From positions 496,001 through 560,000 of the forward strand of contig NZ_CAKLPX010000001.1 of NCBI RefSeq assembly GCF_923077115.1: a DNA stretch of 64,000 bases. The letters are read 5' to 3'. A program made the position numbers and the translations under genes. The stretch is from Sinobacterium norvegicum (GTDB lineage: Bacteria > Pseudomonadota > Gammaproteobacteria > Pseudomonadales > Sinobacteriaceae). Each line of letters begins with the position of its first letter. Position 1 is the stretch's first letter. This document shows positions 27,669 through 38,272 of this stretch, piece after piece. The notes beneath the pieces are model-generated. The model made no database searches. It was given only the letters and a program-made list of their open reading frames with translations, and was not told the origin of the DNA.

Positions 27669-30584
27669 TCAGTTGATACGGGCTAATAACTCTTCAGCTT
27701 CAACGCGCTGACTGTCATCCCCTTCTTGGACGACTTCTTCCAGTATATCACGAGCACCGTCATCATCACCCATATCAATATAGGCACGAGCCAAATCAAG
27801 CTTGGTAGCAACCTCATCGTCATCACTGACAGCGGGCTCCTCACCCTCGCCAGCAAGTTCAAGATCATCATCCGTCAAGTCGACAACCAAATCTTCGTCA
27901 ACAGACAAATCATCGAGCTCAGTCGACTGCTCAGCCGAAGTTTCATCGAAAGCCGTCAGATCGAGATCGCCCAGATTAAGATCTTCAGACAGATCTAAAT
28001 CATCAGACATTTCCAACCCTTCCGACAAATCGAAATCATCCGCCGCATCAAAATCTGCCAAGTCACCCGCAGACTCCTCCGACTCAGAATCCAACTCTGC
28101 CATCAACGACAGGTCGTCCAACTCAGGCAAATCCTCATCATCAAGATTAGGCAGCTCACTGTCATCCAAACCAGAGATAAGCTCAATGTCGGCCTCACTC
28201 ATCTCAATATCAAGATCATCCAAACCCTCAGGCAAAGCCGACTCAGGAGCTTGCTCACCGTCTAGGTCATCCAGCGCCAGCGATAGATCATCATCACCTT
28301 CATCCAGCGATAAAGATAATTCTTCATCAAAGCCATCCAGTGATAACTCAATCTCATCAGCGACAGCAGCCTCATTTCCCTGATCTGTGTCTTCCAACTC
28401 ATCCAGTAACATACTGTCTAGTTCAGCCAAGTCAGCAGAATCATCGACGACGACATCTTCAGACTGAACAGCCTCTGTAAAGTCCTCAATGTCATCGAGC
28501 TCCAAGTCATCACCGAGCGCAACATCAAGATCGAGATCTTGCTCCAGCTCAGTACTGCTGCTCACAGCGTTGATATCTTCCGACCATTGCGCACCATCAC
28601 TGACACCGGACAACAAATCTTTTGCTTGCGCCAACGCACCGGTCCCAACAAGACCTGCCATCAGGTGATAGTGTGCGACAAAGCCTTCACGCTGACCGCT
28701 GTTTGCCAGCACCTCCATCTTCTTCAGATGCAGTGCCTCATCATCAGGACGTACAGCCAGCGCAGTATCCAATATCTCAACCGCCTGCTCATAACGGCCA
28801 TAAGCCATATAAACATCGGCCTCACCGGCGGCATCCTCTGACACCTCTTGTTCCAGTGGCTCATCGTATTCACTGATGAAATTCTCATCCGCTAACGTCT
28901 CATCACCGGATAAGGGTTCAAACTCCTCGTCCAGCATAAAGTCTTCTTCTTGAGCATCACCCTGTTCAGCATACTCAGACTCATGCGTCTCATCCGTTTG
29001 ATCGACATCGAGATTTTCAAACTCATCGAAGTCATCAAGTTCGCTCTGCTCAAGCTCATCAACCAACGGGTTCGGAGTCGTCTCAGCCGGGTCAAAACCT
29101 CCATCGATCTGATCGCCCTCATCTTTCTTACGACGACGCATAACAACCAGCAACAGCGCCAACAACGCTAAGCCACCTGCCGCTCCCAAATAAGCCGGAT
29201 CTTCAATCAGCTCATCGATGAACGAGCCATCTTCTGGCAGTTGCGCAGGCAACACCACCGGCTTGACTGGCTCCGCCTTCGGCTCTTCAGCTACGGCTAA
29301 TTCTTCCACCACCTCCTCGGTGACAGCAACACCGCCGTCGGCATCGGTTGTTATTATCTCGGTGTCGACAACCTCATCGACAGCAACAACCCCACCCTGT
29401 TCGTCAACGACAACAACGTCAGTATCCGTGACTAATGTCGCCTCGCCAGATTGGGCCTGTAGACGTTCAAGGCGAGCGTTTTGTAAATCGATAACACGCT
29501 GCAGATCCTCGACCTGACCATCCATGTCATTGAGCCTTGATCGCAGCTCTTCATTTTCGCGCTGTACTTTATTAAGGCTTTCCTGACTGCCAACCAAGGC
29601 TGTTTCAACACCACTTTCACCGGCACCACTACCCGTTCCGGCTGAGCCGCCATCTTCGGCTGGCGTTTTTAGACGAAGTTGGCCAGACTCACTATGCCGA
29701 CTCGTTTCCACTGAGTTACTCGCATTATCACCCGCTTCAATAACTCGGTCTGCACCGCCATCAGCATTGCTGTTTTGCTGCTGAACATCGGCAACAGCCT
29801 GCTGACGTGAACGTCGTCTGATCTCTGCGAGATCTGGCAACTGTAAATTCTTGGCAACCTTAAGACGGTTAATATTACCGTTGATAAAGGCGTCTGGATT
29901 TTTTTGCTGGATAGCCAGCATGGTCTGCTGCACAGAAACACTGCTATCGGGGCGCGCCTTGGCGGCAATATCCCACAGCGTATCGTTAACCTGAGTAGTG
30001 TAGCTGTCGCCGTCGATAGTCGACTGGCGCTTAACCCTGACATTGGCAGGCTTATTTTCTAATGATGCAGGCTGAGAGGTTTCAACCTGTGAACTCGCCT
30101 GCCGAATAATCGTACCACTGGAGGCGGTATCAGGCTGGGCCACAACCTGTTCTGCCGGCTTGATATTGGCTGCGGGCTGAGCGTCGCTGTATACCGGCAA
30201 ATCTATTAGCACGGTATATTCGCGCATTAACCGGCCTGAGGGCCAGCGGGTTTCCATGATAAAATTGAGGAAAGGTTCGCGAACCAGCTTATGACTGCTG
30301 ATGAATAAGGTACCACCGCCCTTGCCGTCGACTTCGACACGAAAACGTAAATCGGTCAAAAAGAATAAACGCTCAACACCGGCACGGTTAAAATCATTCT
30401 CAGTTGCAAGGTTGATGCGGATTTGGCTGGCATCCAATTCGCCAACACTTAACAATTTAACCTCTGCATCCAACGGCTGGTTCAGCGTGGAATTTAACGT
30501 GAGATCACCCAAACCTAATGAGTGAGCTACTTGAGCATCTAACACACTGAGCGTTAATAACGCGCCTGCTAACTTGCGTACCAT
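27669..30584 (-). CDS. fimV: FimV-type polar assembly protein
   Basis: The 971-residue protein has a signal peptide, a conserved periplasmic N-terminal domain ([19 protein letters not shown]), a LysM domain starting near residue 195 ([13 protein letters not shown]), a coiled coil around residues 330-375, one membrane segment near residues 462-482 followed by RRRKK, a long cytoplasmic region very rich in Asp, Glu and Leu, and a C-terminal TPR-like FimV domain ([15 protein letters not shown]). FimV organises the cell pole for type IV pili, twitching and type II secretion. The acidic region contains irregular repeats based on DDLDLS and LDDLD. It lies between asd and truA as in Pseudomonas. Confidence 0.95.
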   Translation of the reverse strand: MVRKLAGALLTLSVLDAQVAHSLGLGDLTLNSTLNQPLDAEVKLLSVGELDASQIRINLATENDFNRAGVERLFFLTDLRFRVEVDGKGGGTLFISSHKLVREPFLNFIMETRWPSGRLMREYTVLIDLPVYSDAQPAANIKPAEQVVAQPDTASSGTIIRQASSQVETSQPASLENKPANVRVKRQSTIDGDSYTTQVNDTLWDIAAKARPDSSVSVQQTMLAIQQKNPDAFINGNINRLKVAKNLQLPDLAEIRRRSRQQAVADVQQQNSNADGGADRVIEAGDNASNSVETSRHSESGQLRLKTPAEDGGSAGTGSGAGESGVETALVGSQESLNKVQRENEELRSRLNDMDGQVEDLQRVIDLQNARLERLQAQSGEATLVTDTDVVVVDEQGGVVAVDEVVDTEIITTDADGGVAVTEEVVEELAVAEEPKAEPVKPVVLPAQLPEDGSFIDELIEDPAYLGAAGGLALLALLLVVMRRRKKDEGDQIDGGFDPAETTPNPLVDELEQSELDDFDEFENLDVDQTDETHESEYAEQGDAQEEDFMLDEEFEPLSGDETLADENFISEYDEPLEQEVSEDAAGEADVYMAYGRYEQAVEILDTALAVRPDDEALHLKKMEVLANSGQREGFVAHYHLMAGLVGTGALAQAKDLLSGVSDGAQWSEDINAVSSSTELEQDLDLDVALGDDLELDDIEDFTEAVQSEDVVVDDSADLAELDSMLLDELEDTDQGNEAAVADEIELSLDGFDEELSLSLDEGDDDLSLALDDLDGEQAPESALPEGLDDLDIEMSEADIELISGLDDSELPNLDDEDLPELDDLSLMAELDSESEESAGDLADFDAADDFDLSEGLEMSDDLDLSEDLNLGDLDLTAFDETSAEQSTELDDLSVDEDLVVDLTDDDLELAGEGEEPAVSDDDEVATKLDLARAYIDMGDDDGARDILEEVVQEGDDSQRVEAEELLARIN

Positions 30585-30812
30585 AAACCCAACCTATCCT
30601 TCTCGACTTTACTTCAGTCTTTTTATATTGAAAAGAAACGTTCACTGGCAATATTTGAATCTACTGCTACACAGAAAACTTTCATTTTATTTGTCGCCTA
30701 AGTATTCATTATCTTAGTGTTTTTAGCAATATATGACACCCAGTTAACACTTTTTGTCAGTATTTTTAACGAATAATCTGACTGATTGCACAAAAACGAA
30801 ATTAACTTAGCT
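30585..30812. other. AT-rich intergenic region upstream of fimV
   Basis: This stretch separates fimV from the asd terminator. It is AT-rich and must carry the fimV promoter, but no convincing -35/-10 pair or small gene was recognised. Confidence 0.4.
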
Positions 30813-30850
30813 CAAAAAAAAGCGCCAAAGACTGCTTTGACGCTTTATTT
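30813..30850 (-). terminator. Terminator downstream of asd
   Basis: On the minus strand, arms AAAGCGTCAAAG and CTTTGGCGCTTT (30835-30846 and 30819-30830) pair with one wobble around a CAGT loop and are followed by a run of eight T. It ends the leuCDB-asd transcript. Confidence 0.85.
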
Positions 30851-30878
30851 AAGCACATAACGGTGTCAAGCCAGCGAA

Positions 30879-31991
30879 TCAGCCCTGTTGTAGAATGCGC
30901 AACATTCTTCTCAGCGGCTCTGCAGCACCCCACAATAGCTGATCACCCACGGTAAAGGCAGACAAATATTCTCCTCCCATGTTCAGCTTACGTAGACGCC
31001 CCACAGGGACTGTTAAGGTGCCCGTGGTTGCCGTAGGCGTCAGGTCACGCAGCGTTTCTTCACGGTCATTAGGCACAACCTTTACCCAATCATTCGCTGA
31101 GGCGATGATTCTTTCGATCTCAGCAATTGGCAAATCCTTGGTCAATTTAATCGTCAATGCCTGACTGTGACAGCGCATTGCACCGATGCGTACACAGCTG
31201 CCGTCAATCGGGACAGGTGTATCGGTTTGCCCGAGAATCTTATTGGTCTCTACCTGCCCCTTCCACTCCTCCTTACTCTGACCATTGTCACGCTGCACAT
31301 CAATCCAAGGCAACAATGAACCCGCTAACGGGTGGCCAAAGTTATCGGTCGGAAACGCATCCGAGCGCATCACCTCAGCGACCTTGCGGTCAATATCTAA
31401 GATCGCAGAGCGAGGGTCGGCCAGCTCATCGGCAACACTGTCTCGAATAGCACCCATTTGGTTGATTAGCTCACGCATGTTCTGCGCGCCAGCGCCTGAA
31501 GCCGCCTGATAGGTTTGGGCGCTAACCCATTCCACCAAGCCCTCGCGAAACAAGCCGCCAATCGCCATCAGCATCAAACTGACGGTACAGTTGCCACCGA
31601 TAAAGTTTTTAACACCATCGGCCAAACCTTGGCGAATAACATCATCATTGACCGGGTCCAGCACAATAATGGCGCTGTCATCCATACGCAGCGATGAAGC
31701 GGCGTCTATCCAATAGCCGTCCCACCCCGTGGCACGCAGTGGAGCAAAAACTTGCTTGGTATAATCACCGCCCTGACAGGAAATGATGACATCCATAGCC
31801 TTTAAGGCATCAATATCCGCAGCGTCCTTTAATGCCGGCGCAGACTTACCAACTTCCGGACCCTGGCCACCGACATTACTGGTGGTGAAAAACACCGGCT
31901 CGATATCCGCAAAATCATTTTCCTCACGCATGCGGTCCATCAACACTGAACCGACCATGCCACGCCAACCTACAAACCCAACTTTTTTCAT
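30879..31991 (-). CDS. asd: Aspartate-semialdehyde dehydrogenase
   Basis: The 370-residue product begins [16 protein letters not shown], the NADP-binding start of the gammaproteobacterial Asd group, and carries the catalytic Cys in GGNCTVSLM. It reduces aspartyl phosphate to the semialdehyde used for lysine, threonine, methionine and diaminopimelate. A GGAG site precedes the ATG. It follows leuB with a gap of 63 bases and ends at a strong terminator. Only one asd copy is seen; a usg-like paralogue, often found next to it, is absent. Confidence 0.97.
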   Translation of the reverse strand: MKKVGFVGWRGMVGSVLMDRMREENDFADIEPVFFTTSNVGGQGPEVGKSAPALKDAADIDALKAMDVIISCQGGDYTKQVFAPLRATGWDGYWIDAASSLRMDDSAIIVLDPVNDDVIRQGLADGVKNFIGGNCTVSLMLMAIGGLFREGLVEWVSAQTYQAASGAGAQNMRELINQMGAIRDSVADELADPRSAILDIDRKVAEVMRSDAFPTDNFGHPLAGSLLPWIDVQRDNGQSKEEWKGQVETNKILGQTDTPVPIDGSCVRIGAMRCHSQALTIKLTKDLPIAEIERIIASANDWVKVVPNDREETLRDLTPTATTGTLTVPVGRLRKLNMGGEYLSAFTVGDQLLWGAAEPLRRMLRILQQG

Positions 31992-32054
31992 TTTAAGTAC
32001 TCCAACACTTCAGCAAAGCGAAGCGGGCAGAAATCAACTCTGCCCCATCGATTT

Positions 32055-33137
32055 TCAGGCCTGTAAGGCCGCTAAGACGGCATCGCCCATTTCACTGGTA
32101 GATACCAGCTGACAACCCTCAGAGAAGATATCACCCGTGCGGTAACCTTGGTCGAGAACCACCTCGACAGCCTTCTCGATAACATCTGCAGCCCCACCTT
32201 CGGCCAGCGAGTAACGCAACATCATCGCCACAGACAAGATAGTGGCGAGCGGATTGGCCTTACCTTGACCGGCAATATCGGGGGCACTGCCGTGACAGGG
32301 CTCATACATACCGCGACCGTTAATATCCAAAGAGGCAGAAGGCAGCATACCGATTGAACCGGTCAGCATTGCCGCAGCATCCGATAAGATGTCACCAAAC
32401 ATATTTCCGGTCACGATAACATCGAATTGCTTCGGCGCTCGCACCAACTGCATAGCGGCATTATCGACGTACATGTGACTGAGTTCGACATCCGGATATT
32501 CTTTACCCAGCTCGATCATCACCTCGCGCCACAACATAGTCACCTCTAATACATTGGCCTTGTCGACACTGCAGAGACGTCCACCGCGCTTTCGAGCAGC
32601 CTCAAAGGCTTGACGACCAATACGCTTAATCTCAGACTCTTTATAAACATAGGTATTGAAGCCTTCACGCTCACCGTTCTCCAACGCACGAATACCGCGG
32701 GGCTGGCCAAAATAAATGCCACCGGTTAGCTCACGCACAATCAAGATATCCAAGCCAGAGACAACCTCAGGCTTCAGACTTGAAGCATCGGCCAACTGCG
32801 GGTATAGAATCGCTGGACGCAGGTTACCGAATAAATCCAGTTCAGAACGAATTTTCAGCAAACCACCTTTCTCAGGGCGATCCGCTGGTGGCAGATTATC
32901 CCATTTCGGACCACCAACCGCGCCGAGCAAAATAGCATCGGAGGCCTTGGCTAAATCGAAGGTACGCTGAGGGAGAGCCGTGCCCTCTGCATCAATCGCG
33001 GCACCACCGACCAGACCCTGATCAATCGTAAGGTTAAGACCAAATTTACTGTCGACAAAACGCAGGACTCGCTCTGCCTCGGTCATAATCTCAGGGCCAA
33101 TACCATCACCGGGAAGGACTAATACTTTCTTGCTCAT
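32055..33137 (-). CDS. leuB: 3-isopropylmalate dehydrogenase
   Basis: The frame continues to 33203 and would overlap leuD, but the ATG at 33137 gives the family start [15 protein letters not shown] and a 360-residue enzyme of normal size. Substrate-binding Arg residues ([24 protein letters not shown]) and the [10 protein letters not shown] segment are present. It oxidatively decarboxylates 3-isopropylmalate to 2-oxoisocaproate in leucine synthesis. It is third in the leuC-leuD-leuB-asd series. Confidence 0.97.
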   Translation of the reverse strand: MSKKVLVLPGDGIGPEIMTEAERVLRFVDSKFGLNLTIDQGLVGGAAIDAEGTALPQRTFDLAKASDAILLGAVGGPKWDNLPPADRPEKGGLLKIRSELDLFGNLRPAILYPQLADASSLKPEVVSGLDILIVRELTGGIYFGQPRGIRALENGEREGFNTYVYKESEIKRIGRQAFEAARKRGGRLCSVDKANVLEVTMLWREVMIELGKEYPDVELSHMYVDNAAMQLVRAPKQFDVIVTGNMFGDILSDAAAMLTGSIGMLPSASLDINGRGMYEPCHGSAPDIAGQGKANPLATILSVAMMLRYSLAEGGAADVIEKAVEVVLDQGYRTGDIFSEGCQLVSTSEMGDAVLAALQA

Positions 33138-33169
33138 GCTGATCTCACTCACTCTAAATTTGTTATTAA

Positions 33170-33808
33170 TTAACCGAACAACCACGGCGATTTCTGCTGC
33201 CACTGCTGTTCAAATGCCTTGATATCGTCGCTGTCTTCAAGCGTCAGGCCGATATCATCTAAACCGTTCAGTAAACAGTGACGGCGAAATTCATCAACCT
33301 CGAAAGAGATCGTCTCACCACTGGGTTTAATCACCACCTGCTGCTGCAAGTCGATAGCCAGCTCATAACCCTTAGCAGCTGCCACCTCAGAAAACAATTG
33401 ATCGACAATTTCTTCAGGTAAAACAATAGGTAATATGCCATTCTTAAAGCAATTATTGAAGAATATATCGGCGTAACTTGGCGCGATCACAGCCCTAAAA
33501 CCGTAATCGTCTAATGCCCATGGCGCGTGCTCCCGGCTGGAACCACAGCCGAAGTTTGCCCGCGAAAGCAAAATATTACAGCCCTGATATCGCGCCTGAT
33601 TGAGCACAAAATCCGTGTTTAACGGACGCCCTTCACAGCTCTGATCAGGCATTCCCTCGTCGAGATAACGTAATTCATCAAACAAGTTTTTTCCAAAGCC
33701 GCTGCGCTTAATCGACTTTAAAAACTGCTTAGGAATAATCATGTCGGTATCGATATTGGCGCGATCCATAGGCGCCACAATACCTTTTTCAATCGTAAAT
33801 GCTTTCAT
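33170..33808 (-). CDS. leuD: 3-isopropylmalate dehydratase small subunit
   Basis: The 212-residue protein has the swivel-domain features of LeuD: the [11 protein letters not shown] segment and [14 protein letters not shown]. With LeuC it isomerises 2- to 3-isopropylmalate. It begins 13 bases after the leuC stop and is followed by leuB, so the three are one operon. Confidence 0.97.
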   Translation of the reverse strand: MKAFTIEKGIVAPMDRANIDTDMIIPKQFLKSIKRSGFGKNLFDELRYLDEGMPDQSCEGRPLNTDFVLNQARYQGCNILLSRANFGCGSSREHAPWALDDYGFRAVIAPSYADIFFNNCFKNGILPIVLPEEIVDQLFSEVAAAKGYELAIDLQQQVVIKPSGETISFEVDEFRRHCLLNGLDDIGLTLEDSDDIKAFEQQWQQKSPWLFG

Positions 33809-33821
33809 TGTTTATTCCCTA

Positions 33822-35246
33822 TTAAGCCATTAATTCACGGACGTCGATAAAGCGACCAGTAACCGCAGCAGCAGCAGCCATTGCAGGGCTGACCAAATGC
33901 GTACGACCACCAAAACCCTGACGGCCTTCGAAGTTACGGTTAGAGGTTGAGGCGCAATGCTCACCCTGACCCAACTTATCAGCATTCATCGCCAAGCACA
34001 TAGAGCAGCCTGGCTCACGCCACTGCAAGCCCGCCGCTACAAAGATCTTATCCAGCCCCTCAGCCTCAGCCTGCTCTTTCACCAAACCGGAACCAGGCAC
34101 GACCAATGCTTCAATAATATTAGTGGCGACGGTACGCCCCTTTACAACCGCGGCCGCCTCTCGTAAATCTTCGATACGCGAGTTAGTACACGAGCCGATA
34201 AAAACACGATCGAGTTGAATATCGGTGATCGCCTGCCCCGCAGACAAGCCCATATATTCGAGCGCACGGGTAATCGCCGTCTGCTCTACCTCGTCCCGGC
34301 CATCCTGCGGCGCAGGGACAACAGCATCGACCGGCAGTACCATTTCTGGCGAGGTACCCCAGGTGACTTGGGGCTGTATAGCGGCGCCATCAAGCTCAAC
34401 AATGGTATCGAAATGCGCATCGACATCGCTGACCAAGTCACGCCATGCTGCCTCAGCTTGCGGCCATGCGTCATCACTTGGCGCAAAAGGGCGGCCTTTA
34501 ACATAGTCGAGAGTAATATCATCGACAGCGACCATACCGACACGGGCACCGGCTTCAATCGCCATATTGCAGACTGTCATACGGCCTTCCATCGACATCG
34601 CACGGAAAACTTCACCGCCAAACTCGATGGCACAGCCATTACCGCCAGCCGTACCAATTTTACCGATAACCGCCAACACCACATCTTTCGGTGTCACGCC
34701 GGCGCCGAGCTTACCTTCAACCCGTACCAGCATATTTTTCATTTTCTTCTGGATAAGACAGCCCGTGGCCAACACATGTTCAACCTCAGAGGTGCCGATA
34801 CCGTGCGCTAACGCCCCTAAAGCACCGTGGGTTGCCGTATGAGAATCTCCGCAGACAATCGTCATGCCCGGCAGTGTTGCGCCCTGCTCTGGGCCGACGA
34901 CATGAACAATACCCTGACGAATATCACCCATATCAAACTGCTGAATGCCGAAGTCCTGGCAGTTATCATCCAGCGTCTTTACCTGAATCTTGGACACCGG
35001 ATCTGCAATACCCTCAATGCCTTGGCTACGCTCCTGCGTTGTGGTGGGGACGTTGTGATCAGGCGTCGCCAAGCTGGCACCTATACGCCAAGGCTGACGA
35101 CCGGCAATGCGCAGCCCCTCGAAGGCCTGCGGTGACGTCACTTCATGCAGTAATTGGCGATCAATATAAATCAACGCGGTACCGTCATCGCGCTCTTTAA
35201 CCACGTGTGATTGCCACAACTTGTCATACAGTGTTTTTCCAGCCAT
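33822..35246 (-). CDS. leuC: 3-isopropylmalate dehydratase large subunit
   Basis: The 474-residue protein has the aconitase-family cluster ligands in GSCTNSR and GCSMC and the [11 protein letters not shown] segment. It binds the 4Fe-4S cluster and forms isopropylmalate isomerase with LeuD. A GGAGAG site precedes the ATG. It is the first gene of the leu operon and is divergent from a LysR-type regulator, which probably controls it; leuA is not in the window. Confidence 0.97.
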   Translation of the reverse strand: MAGKTLYDKLWQSHVVKERDDGTALIYIDRQLLHEVTSPQAFEGLRIAGRQPWRIGASLATPDHNVPTTTQERSQGIEGIADPVSKIQVKTLDDNCQDFGIQQFDMGDIRQGIVHVVGPEQGATLPGMTIVCGDSHTATHGALGALAHGIGTSEVEHVLATGCLIQKKMKNMLVRVEGKLGAGVTPKDVVLAVIGKIGTAGGNGCAIEFGGEVFRAMSMEGRMTVCNMAIEAGARVGMVAVDDITLDYVKGRPFAPSDDAWPQAEAAWRDLVSDVDAHFDTIVELDGAAIQPQVTWGTSPEMVLPVDAVVPAPQDGRDEVEQTAITRALEYMGLSAGQAITDIQLDRVFIGSCTNSRIEDLREAAAVVKGRTVATNIIEALVVPGSGLVKEQAEAEGLDKIFVAAGLQWREPGCSMCLAMNADKLGQGEHCASTSNRNFEGRQGFGGRTHLVSPAMAAAAAVTGRFIDVRELMA

Positions 35247-35445
35247 CTCTATCTCTCCGCGCCCTATCTTGGCAAGCTTGTTCTTAACCGTTAATCATAA
35301 CGCCAATGTCTTGTTAGCAAGTATTATCTACATCAATACATATTCAATGTTGCAAATAATAATACCGCTATTAAAATAAAACAAATTCATATTTTTCATC
35401 TTTTGTATAACTTTTGGTAATGCGAAGCATCGGAGCAATCAGCCT
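35247..35445. promoter_or_regulatory. Divergent leuC / LysR-regulator intergenic region
   Basis: This 199-base AT-rich gap must hold promoters for both genes. An inverted repeat TTAAC-C-GTTAA occurs at 35284-35294, near leuC. LysR-type proteins usually bind such divergent gaps, but a clear T-N11-A operator cannot be assigned by eye. Confidence 0.4.
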
Positions 35446-36309
35446 ATGGACAGCCAGGCATTAAAAACATTTGTAGCGATTGCTGAATGCGGCTCGTTTT
35501 CCATCGCCGCCGAGCAACTCCACCTCACGCAGCCTGCCGTTAGCAAGCGCGTGTCGGCCCTCGAAGAACAGCTAGACACCCCTCTGTTTGACCGCGTTGG
35601 ACGACGGGTATTACTGACGGAGGCTGGCCGAAAATTACTGCCTCGCGCCCAGGGCATTCTAAACCAACTCAAAATAGCCACACAGGAGATTCATGACCTG
35701 CAGGGCGATATCAGTGGCCTGCTACAGATGGCCACCAGCCATCACATTGGCATGCATCGTCTGCCAACAATATTGCGTCAATATGCAGAGCAACACGCTC
35801 AGGTCGTACTCGACATTGATTTTATCGACTCTGAAAAAGCCTATGACAAAGTACTTAAGGGCGAGGTCGAACTGGCCGTCATTACTTTATCTCCTGTGCC
35901 CCAACCCCCGATAGAACAAAGGCTATTATGGCAGGACAAATTGGTTTTCGTCGCCCACAAACAGCATCCAATCTTCGATGGAAGAACCATTAGCCTGAAG
36001 GAACTGAGTCAACATCGGGCCATCCTGCCCGGCCTCAATACCTATACAGGTCAGATAGTTAGCAGTTTATTTGCCGATAACAAACTACAGCTCAACTCGA
36101 GCATGGCAACCAACTACCTTGAGACCATAAAAATGCTGGTGGATATCGGCCTCGGTTGGAGCGTAATTCCTGCCACCATGCTCGATGATGACGTGGGCGT
36201 CATCGACATCCATCAAGTCAACATCAACCGCAGCCTGGGGTATATTTTTCATCAGGATCGTAGTTTGTCCAATGCTGGCCAGGCTTTTATCGCGCAATTA
36301 AAGCGTTAA
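35446..36309 (+). CDS. LysR-family transcriptional regulator
   Basis: The 287-residue protein starts with a LysR winged helix-turn-helix (QALKTFVAIAECGSFSIAAE and LTQPAVSKRVSALEE) followed by a substrate-binding domain. A GGAG site lies ten bases before the ATG. It is divergent from leuC; a LysR gene in this place is also recalled from pseudomonads. Likely it senses a metabolite of branched-chain or related metabolism and acts on the leu operon, itself, or both. The effector is unknown. No clear terminator follows. Confidence 0.92.
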   Translation: MDSQALKTFVAIAECGSFSIAAEQLHLTQPAVSKRVSALEEQLDTPLFDRVGRRVLLTEAGRKLLPRAQGILNQLKIATQEIHDLQGDISGLLQMATSHHIGMHRLPTILRQYAEQHAQVVLDIDFIDSEKAYDKVLKGEVELAVITLSPVPQPPIEQRLLWQDKLVFVAHKQHPIFDGRTISLKELSQHRAILPGLNTYTGQIVSSLFADNKLQLNSSMATNYLETIKMLVDIGLGWSVIPATMLDDDVGVIDIHQVNINRSLGYIFHQDRSLSNAGQAFIAQLKR

Positions 36310-36390
36310 AAGCTATTTGAGCGTTCAACTAAAGCCTGTATTTGGTTAAGCTGATGTCGGTCAGAATAAATAAGCTGTTGAGGCTAAGCA

Positions 36391-37035
36391 ATGTACGAGC
36401 AATTTCTGCAACACTTAACCACCACCGCCCACCAGGATAGGAACTTTGTCGAGTGGCATGGCGGTATCAAACATTACGGTTTCTGGGCCATTATCATTCA
36501 GAACCGGCCCTGGGAAAATCTTTTCAACGCTGCATCAGACCACATTCAAGGTCTTACTCTGAAAGGCTATCGACGCCAGCCCCACATTACGATCAGCAGC
36601 AGCGGCTTACTTGACCCTAAACACTTCAGCAAAGAACAGTTTGAGCAACAATATGAAGCACTGATACAGGCTGACATCGCCGCCTTCACCCTGACGGCGA
36701 ACAGCTTAAACAGTTTTGCCGGCTCACCTTATATTTCTATCGATGATCAACAAGGTGGCCTTTCAGCTATCCGACGAGTACTGCATAGTATTATTGAAGA
36801 AGACAGCCCTGCCACTGAATACACGCCACACATTACCCTCGGTCTCTACGACGAGGCATTCAATTGCCCACTAGTGGTAGAGTGCCTTGAGCGTTTTGAA
36901 CCAAGATCAGTCGCGGATTTATATGTCGATAAAATAGCCTTCTGCAGCTATGAAACCGACAGTATTCAGGGGCCGTTAGTGGTAATAGATAGCGTTAGAT
37001 TAACACCCAACCATGGCATGCAAACCGGCCAGTGA
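36391..37035 (+). CDS. 2H phosphoesterase-like protein (2'-5' RNA ligase superfamily)
   Basis: The 214-residue protein contains two spaced motifs PHITISS (about residue 66) and PHITLGL (about residue 147), matching the paired HxT/S signature of the 2H phosphoesterase superfamily, which hydrolyses cyclic phosphates or 2'-5' bonds in RNA and nucleotides. Spacing of about 80 residues between the motifs is typical. Overall similarity to the well-known ThpR group was not evident, so the substrate is open. A GAGG site lies seven bases before the ATG. It stands between the LysR gene and a DUF482 gene on the same strand. Confidence 0.65.
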   Translation: MYEQFLQHLTTTAHQDRNFVEWHGGIKHYGFWAIIIQNRPWENLFNAASDHIQGLTLKGYRRQPHITISSSGLLDPKHFSKEQFEQQYEALIQADIAAFTLTANSLNSFAGSPYISIDDQQGGLSAIRRVLHSIIEEDSPATEYTPHITLGLYDEAFNCPLVVECLERFEPRSVADLYVDKIAFCSYETDSIQGPLVVIDSVRLTPNHGMQTGQ

Positions 37036-37116
37036 GCTGGTTACCAAGACAACGAATACCATAATGCCAGTTTCACAATTGCAGCTTGTTCCCCGACAAT
37101 AAATCAGACTCATTTT

Positions 37117-38271
37117 ATGATTAACATCCAATACATTGACTCTATCAACGCCATCGATAAGGCGCTATGGAATAACACCGTCAACGCTGACTATCCCTTT
37201 TTACAACATCAATTTTTACAGGCACTGGAAGACAGTGGCGCAGTGACGACTGAAAAAGGCTGGCAACCTAACCACGGGCTTATCTATGATGATGAGCGAT
37301 TAATTGGCATCATCCCGCTCTACTTCAAAAGCCACAGTTACGGTGAGTATGTTTTCGACTTTGAATGGGCCAACGCCTATCATCGCAACCAACTACAGTA
37401 TTACCCCAAGCTGTTAAGCGCCATCCCGTACACCCCGGCAACGGGTCCCAGGCTCTGCCTGATCGCCCCGTATGACAATGCTGAAACAGTATCCGCCGTC
37501 TGCGAACATCTCATCCAATACGCGCAACAACACCGACTATCCAGCTGCCACATTCTATTCAGCGACCCACATCAATCCAGCCAGCTAAAAGATGGCGGCC
37601 TGAGCCAGCGTCGGGCCGTTCACTTCCAGTGGCACAACAAACAATATCGCGATTTCGACCACTACCTATCGACTTTCAACGCCAGAAAACGTAAAAACTG
37701 CCGCAAAGAAAGACGCTGTTTAGCACAACAGCAATTGAGCGTTGAGTATTTTAACGGCGACCAAATTGATGATCAGCTATGGCGGCAGTTTGGTCAGTTC
37801 TATCAGGCAACCTACGCAAAGCGCAGTGGCCACGGCGGTTATCTGCCTGTTGAATTTTTCAGCCAACTCGGCCGGAATATGGCCGACAGTATCGTGTTGA
37901 TGACCGCACGAGGCCGCCATGGCATCATCGCTGGCGCATTGTATTTCAAGGATGCAACAACTCTGTATGGTCGCTACTGGGGCTGTGCCGAGGAGTTCGA
38001 CAACCTGCACTTTGAGCTCTGTTATTATCAAGGCATCGAATACTGCATTAACCACAAATTACAGCGCTTTGACCCAGGCGTTCAAGGTGAACATAAGATT
38101 CAACGGGGCTTTGAACCCAACTACACCTATTCAAACCATTGGCTTGCACACCCCAGTTTTGCTGAGGCAATTGATAATTTTTTGCAGCAAGAATCTCCTC
38201 ACATCGAACAATACAAGGCGGACTGCGAGCAGTATCTGCCGTTTAAAAGCGTGCTGAATAGTGCCGAATAG
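37117..38271 (+). CDS. DUF482 / COG3146 GNAT-like acyltransferase family protein
   Basis: The 384-residue product resembles the COG3146 family, often labelled as peptidoglycan-biosynthesis-related acyltransferases with a FemAB/GNAT-type fold. Family-like parts include the early PFLQHQFLQALEDSG, FDFEWANAYHR, the RKRKNCRKERR basic segment, GRYWGC and FDPGVQGEHKIQRGFEP. The biochemical function is not established. No good ribosome site precedes the ATG. Its stop is only one base from the stop of the convergent gene, so no intergenic terminator separates them. Confidence 0.8.
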   Translation: MINIQYIDSINAIDKALWNNTVNADYPFLQHQFLQALEDSGAVTTEKGWQPNHGLIYDDERLIGIIPLYFKSHSYGEYVFDFEWANAYHRNQLQYYPKLLSAIPYTPATGPRLCLIAPYDNAETVSAVCEHLIQYAQQHRLSSCHILFSDPHQSSQLKDGGLSQRRAVHFQWHNKQYRDFDHYLSTFNARKRKNCRKERRCLAQQQLSVEYFNGDQIDDQLWRQFGQFYQATYAKRSGHGGYLPVEFFSQLGRNMADSIVLMTARGRHGIIAGALYFKDATTLYGRYWGCAEEFDNLHFELCYYQGIEYCINHKLQRFDPGVQGEHKIQRGFEPNYTYSNHWLAHPSFAEAIDNFLQQESPHIEQYKADCEQYLPFKSVLNSAE

Positions 38272-38272
38272 G

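Noticed and set aside
27802-28383. 193-codon Ser-rich plus-strand open frame opposite fimV
   Set aside because: It is the reverse complement of the Asp/Leu-rich FimV repeats; low complexity and no ribosome site.
27900-28550. Repetitive DNA suggesting a CRISPR or tandem repeat
   Set aside because: The periodicity comes from irregular acidic codon repeats in fimV; no constant repeat and spacer pattern exists.
33138-33203. N-terminal extension of leuB into leuD
   Set aside because: It overlaps the leuD end and lacks conservation; the ATG at 33137 gives the canonical start.
34215-34811. 198-codon plus-strand frame opposite leuC
   Set aside because: Lies wholly within the clearly coding leuC gene; no recognisable domains.
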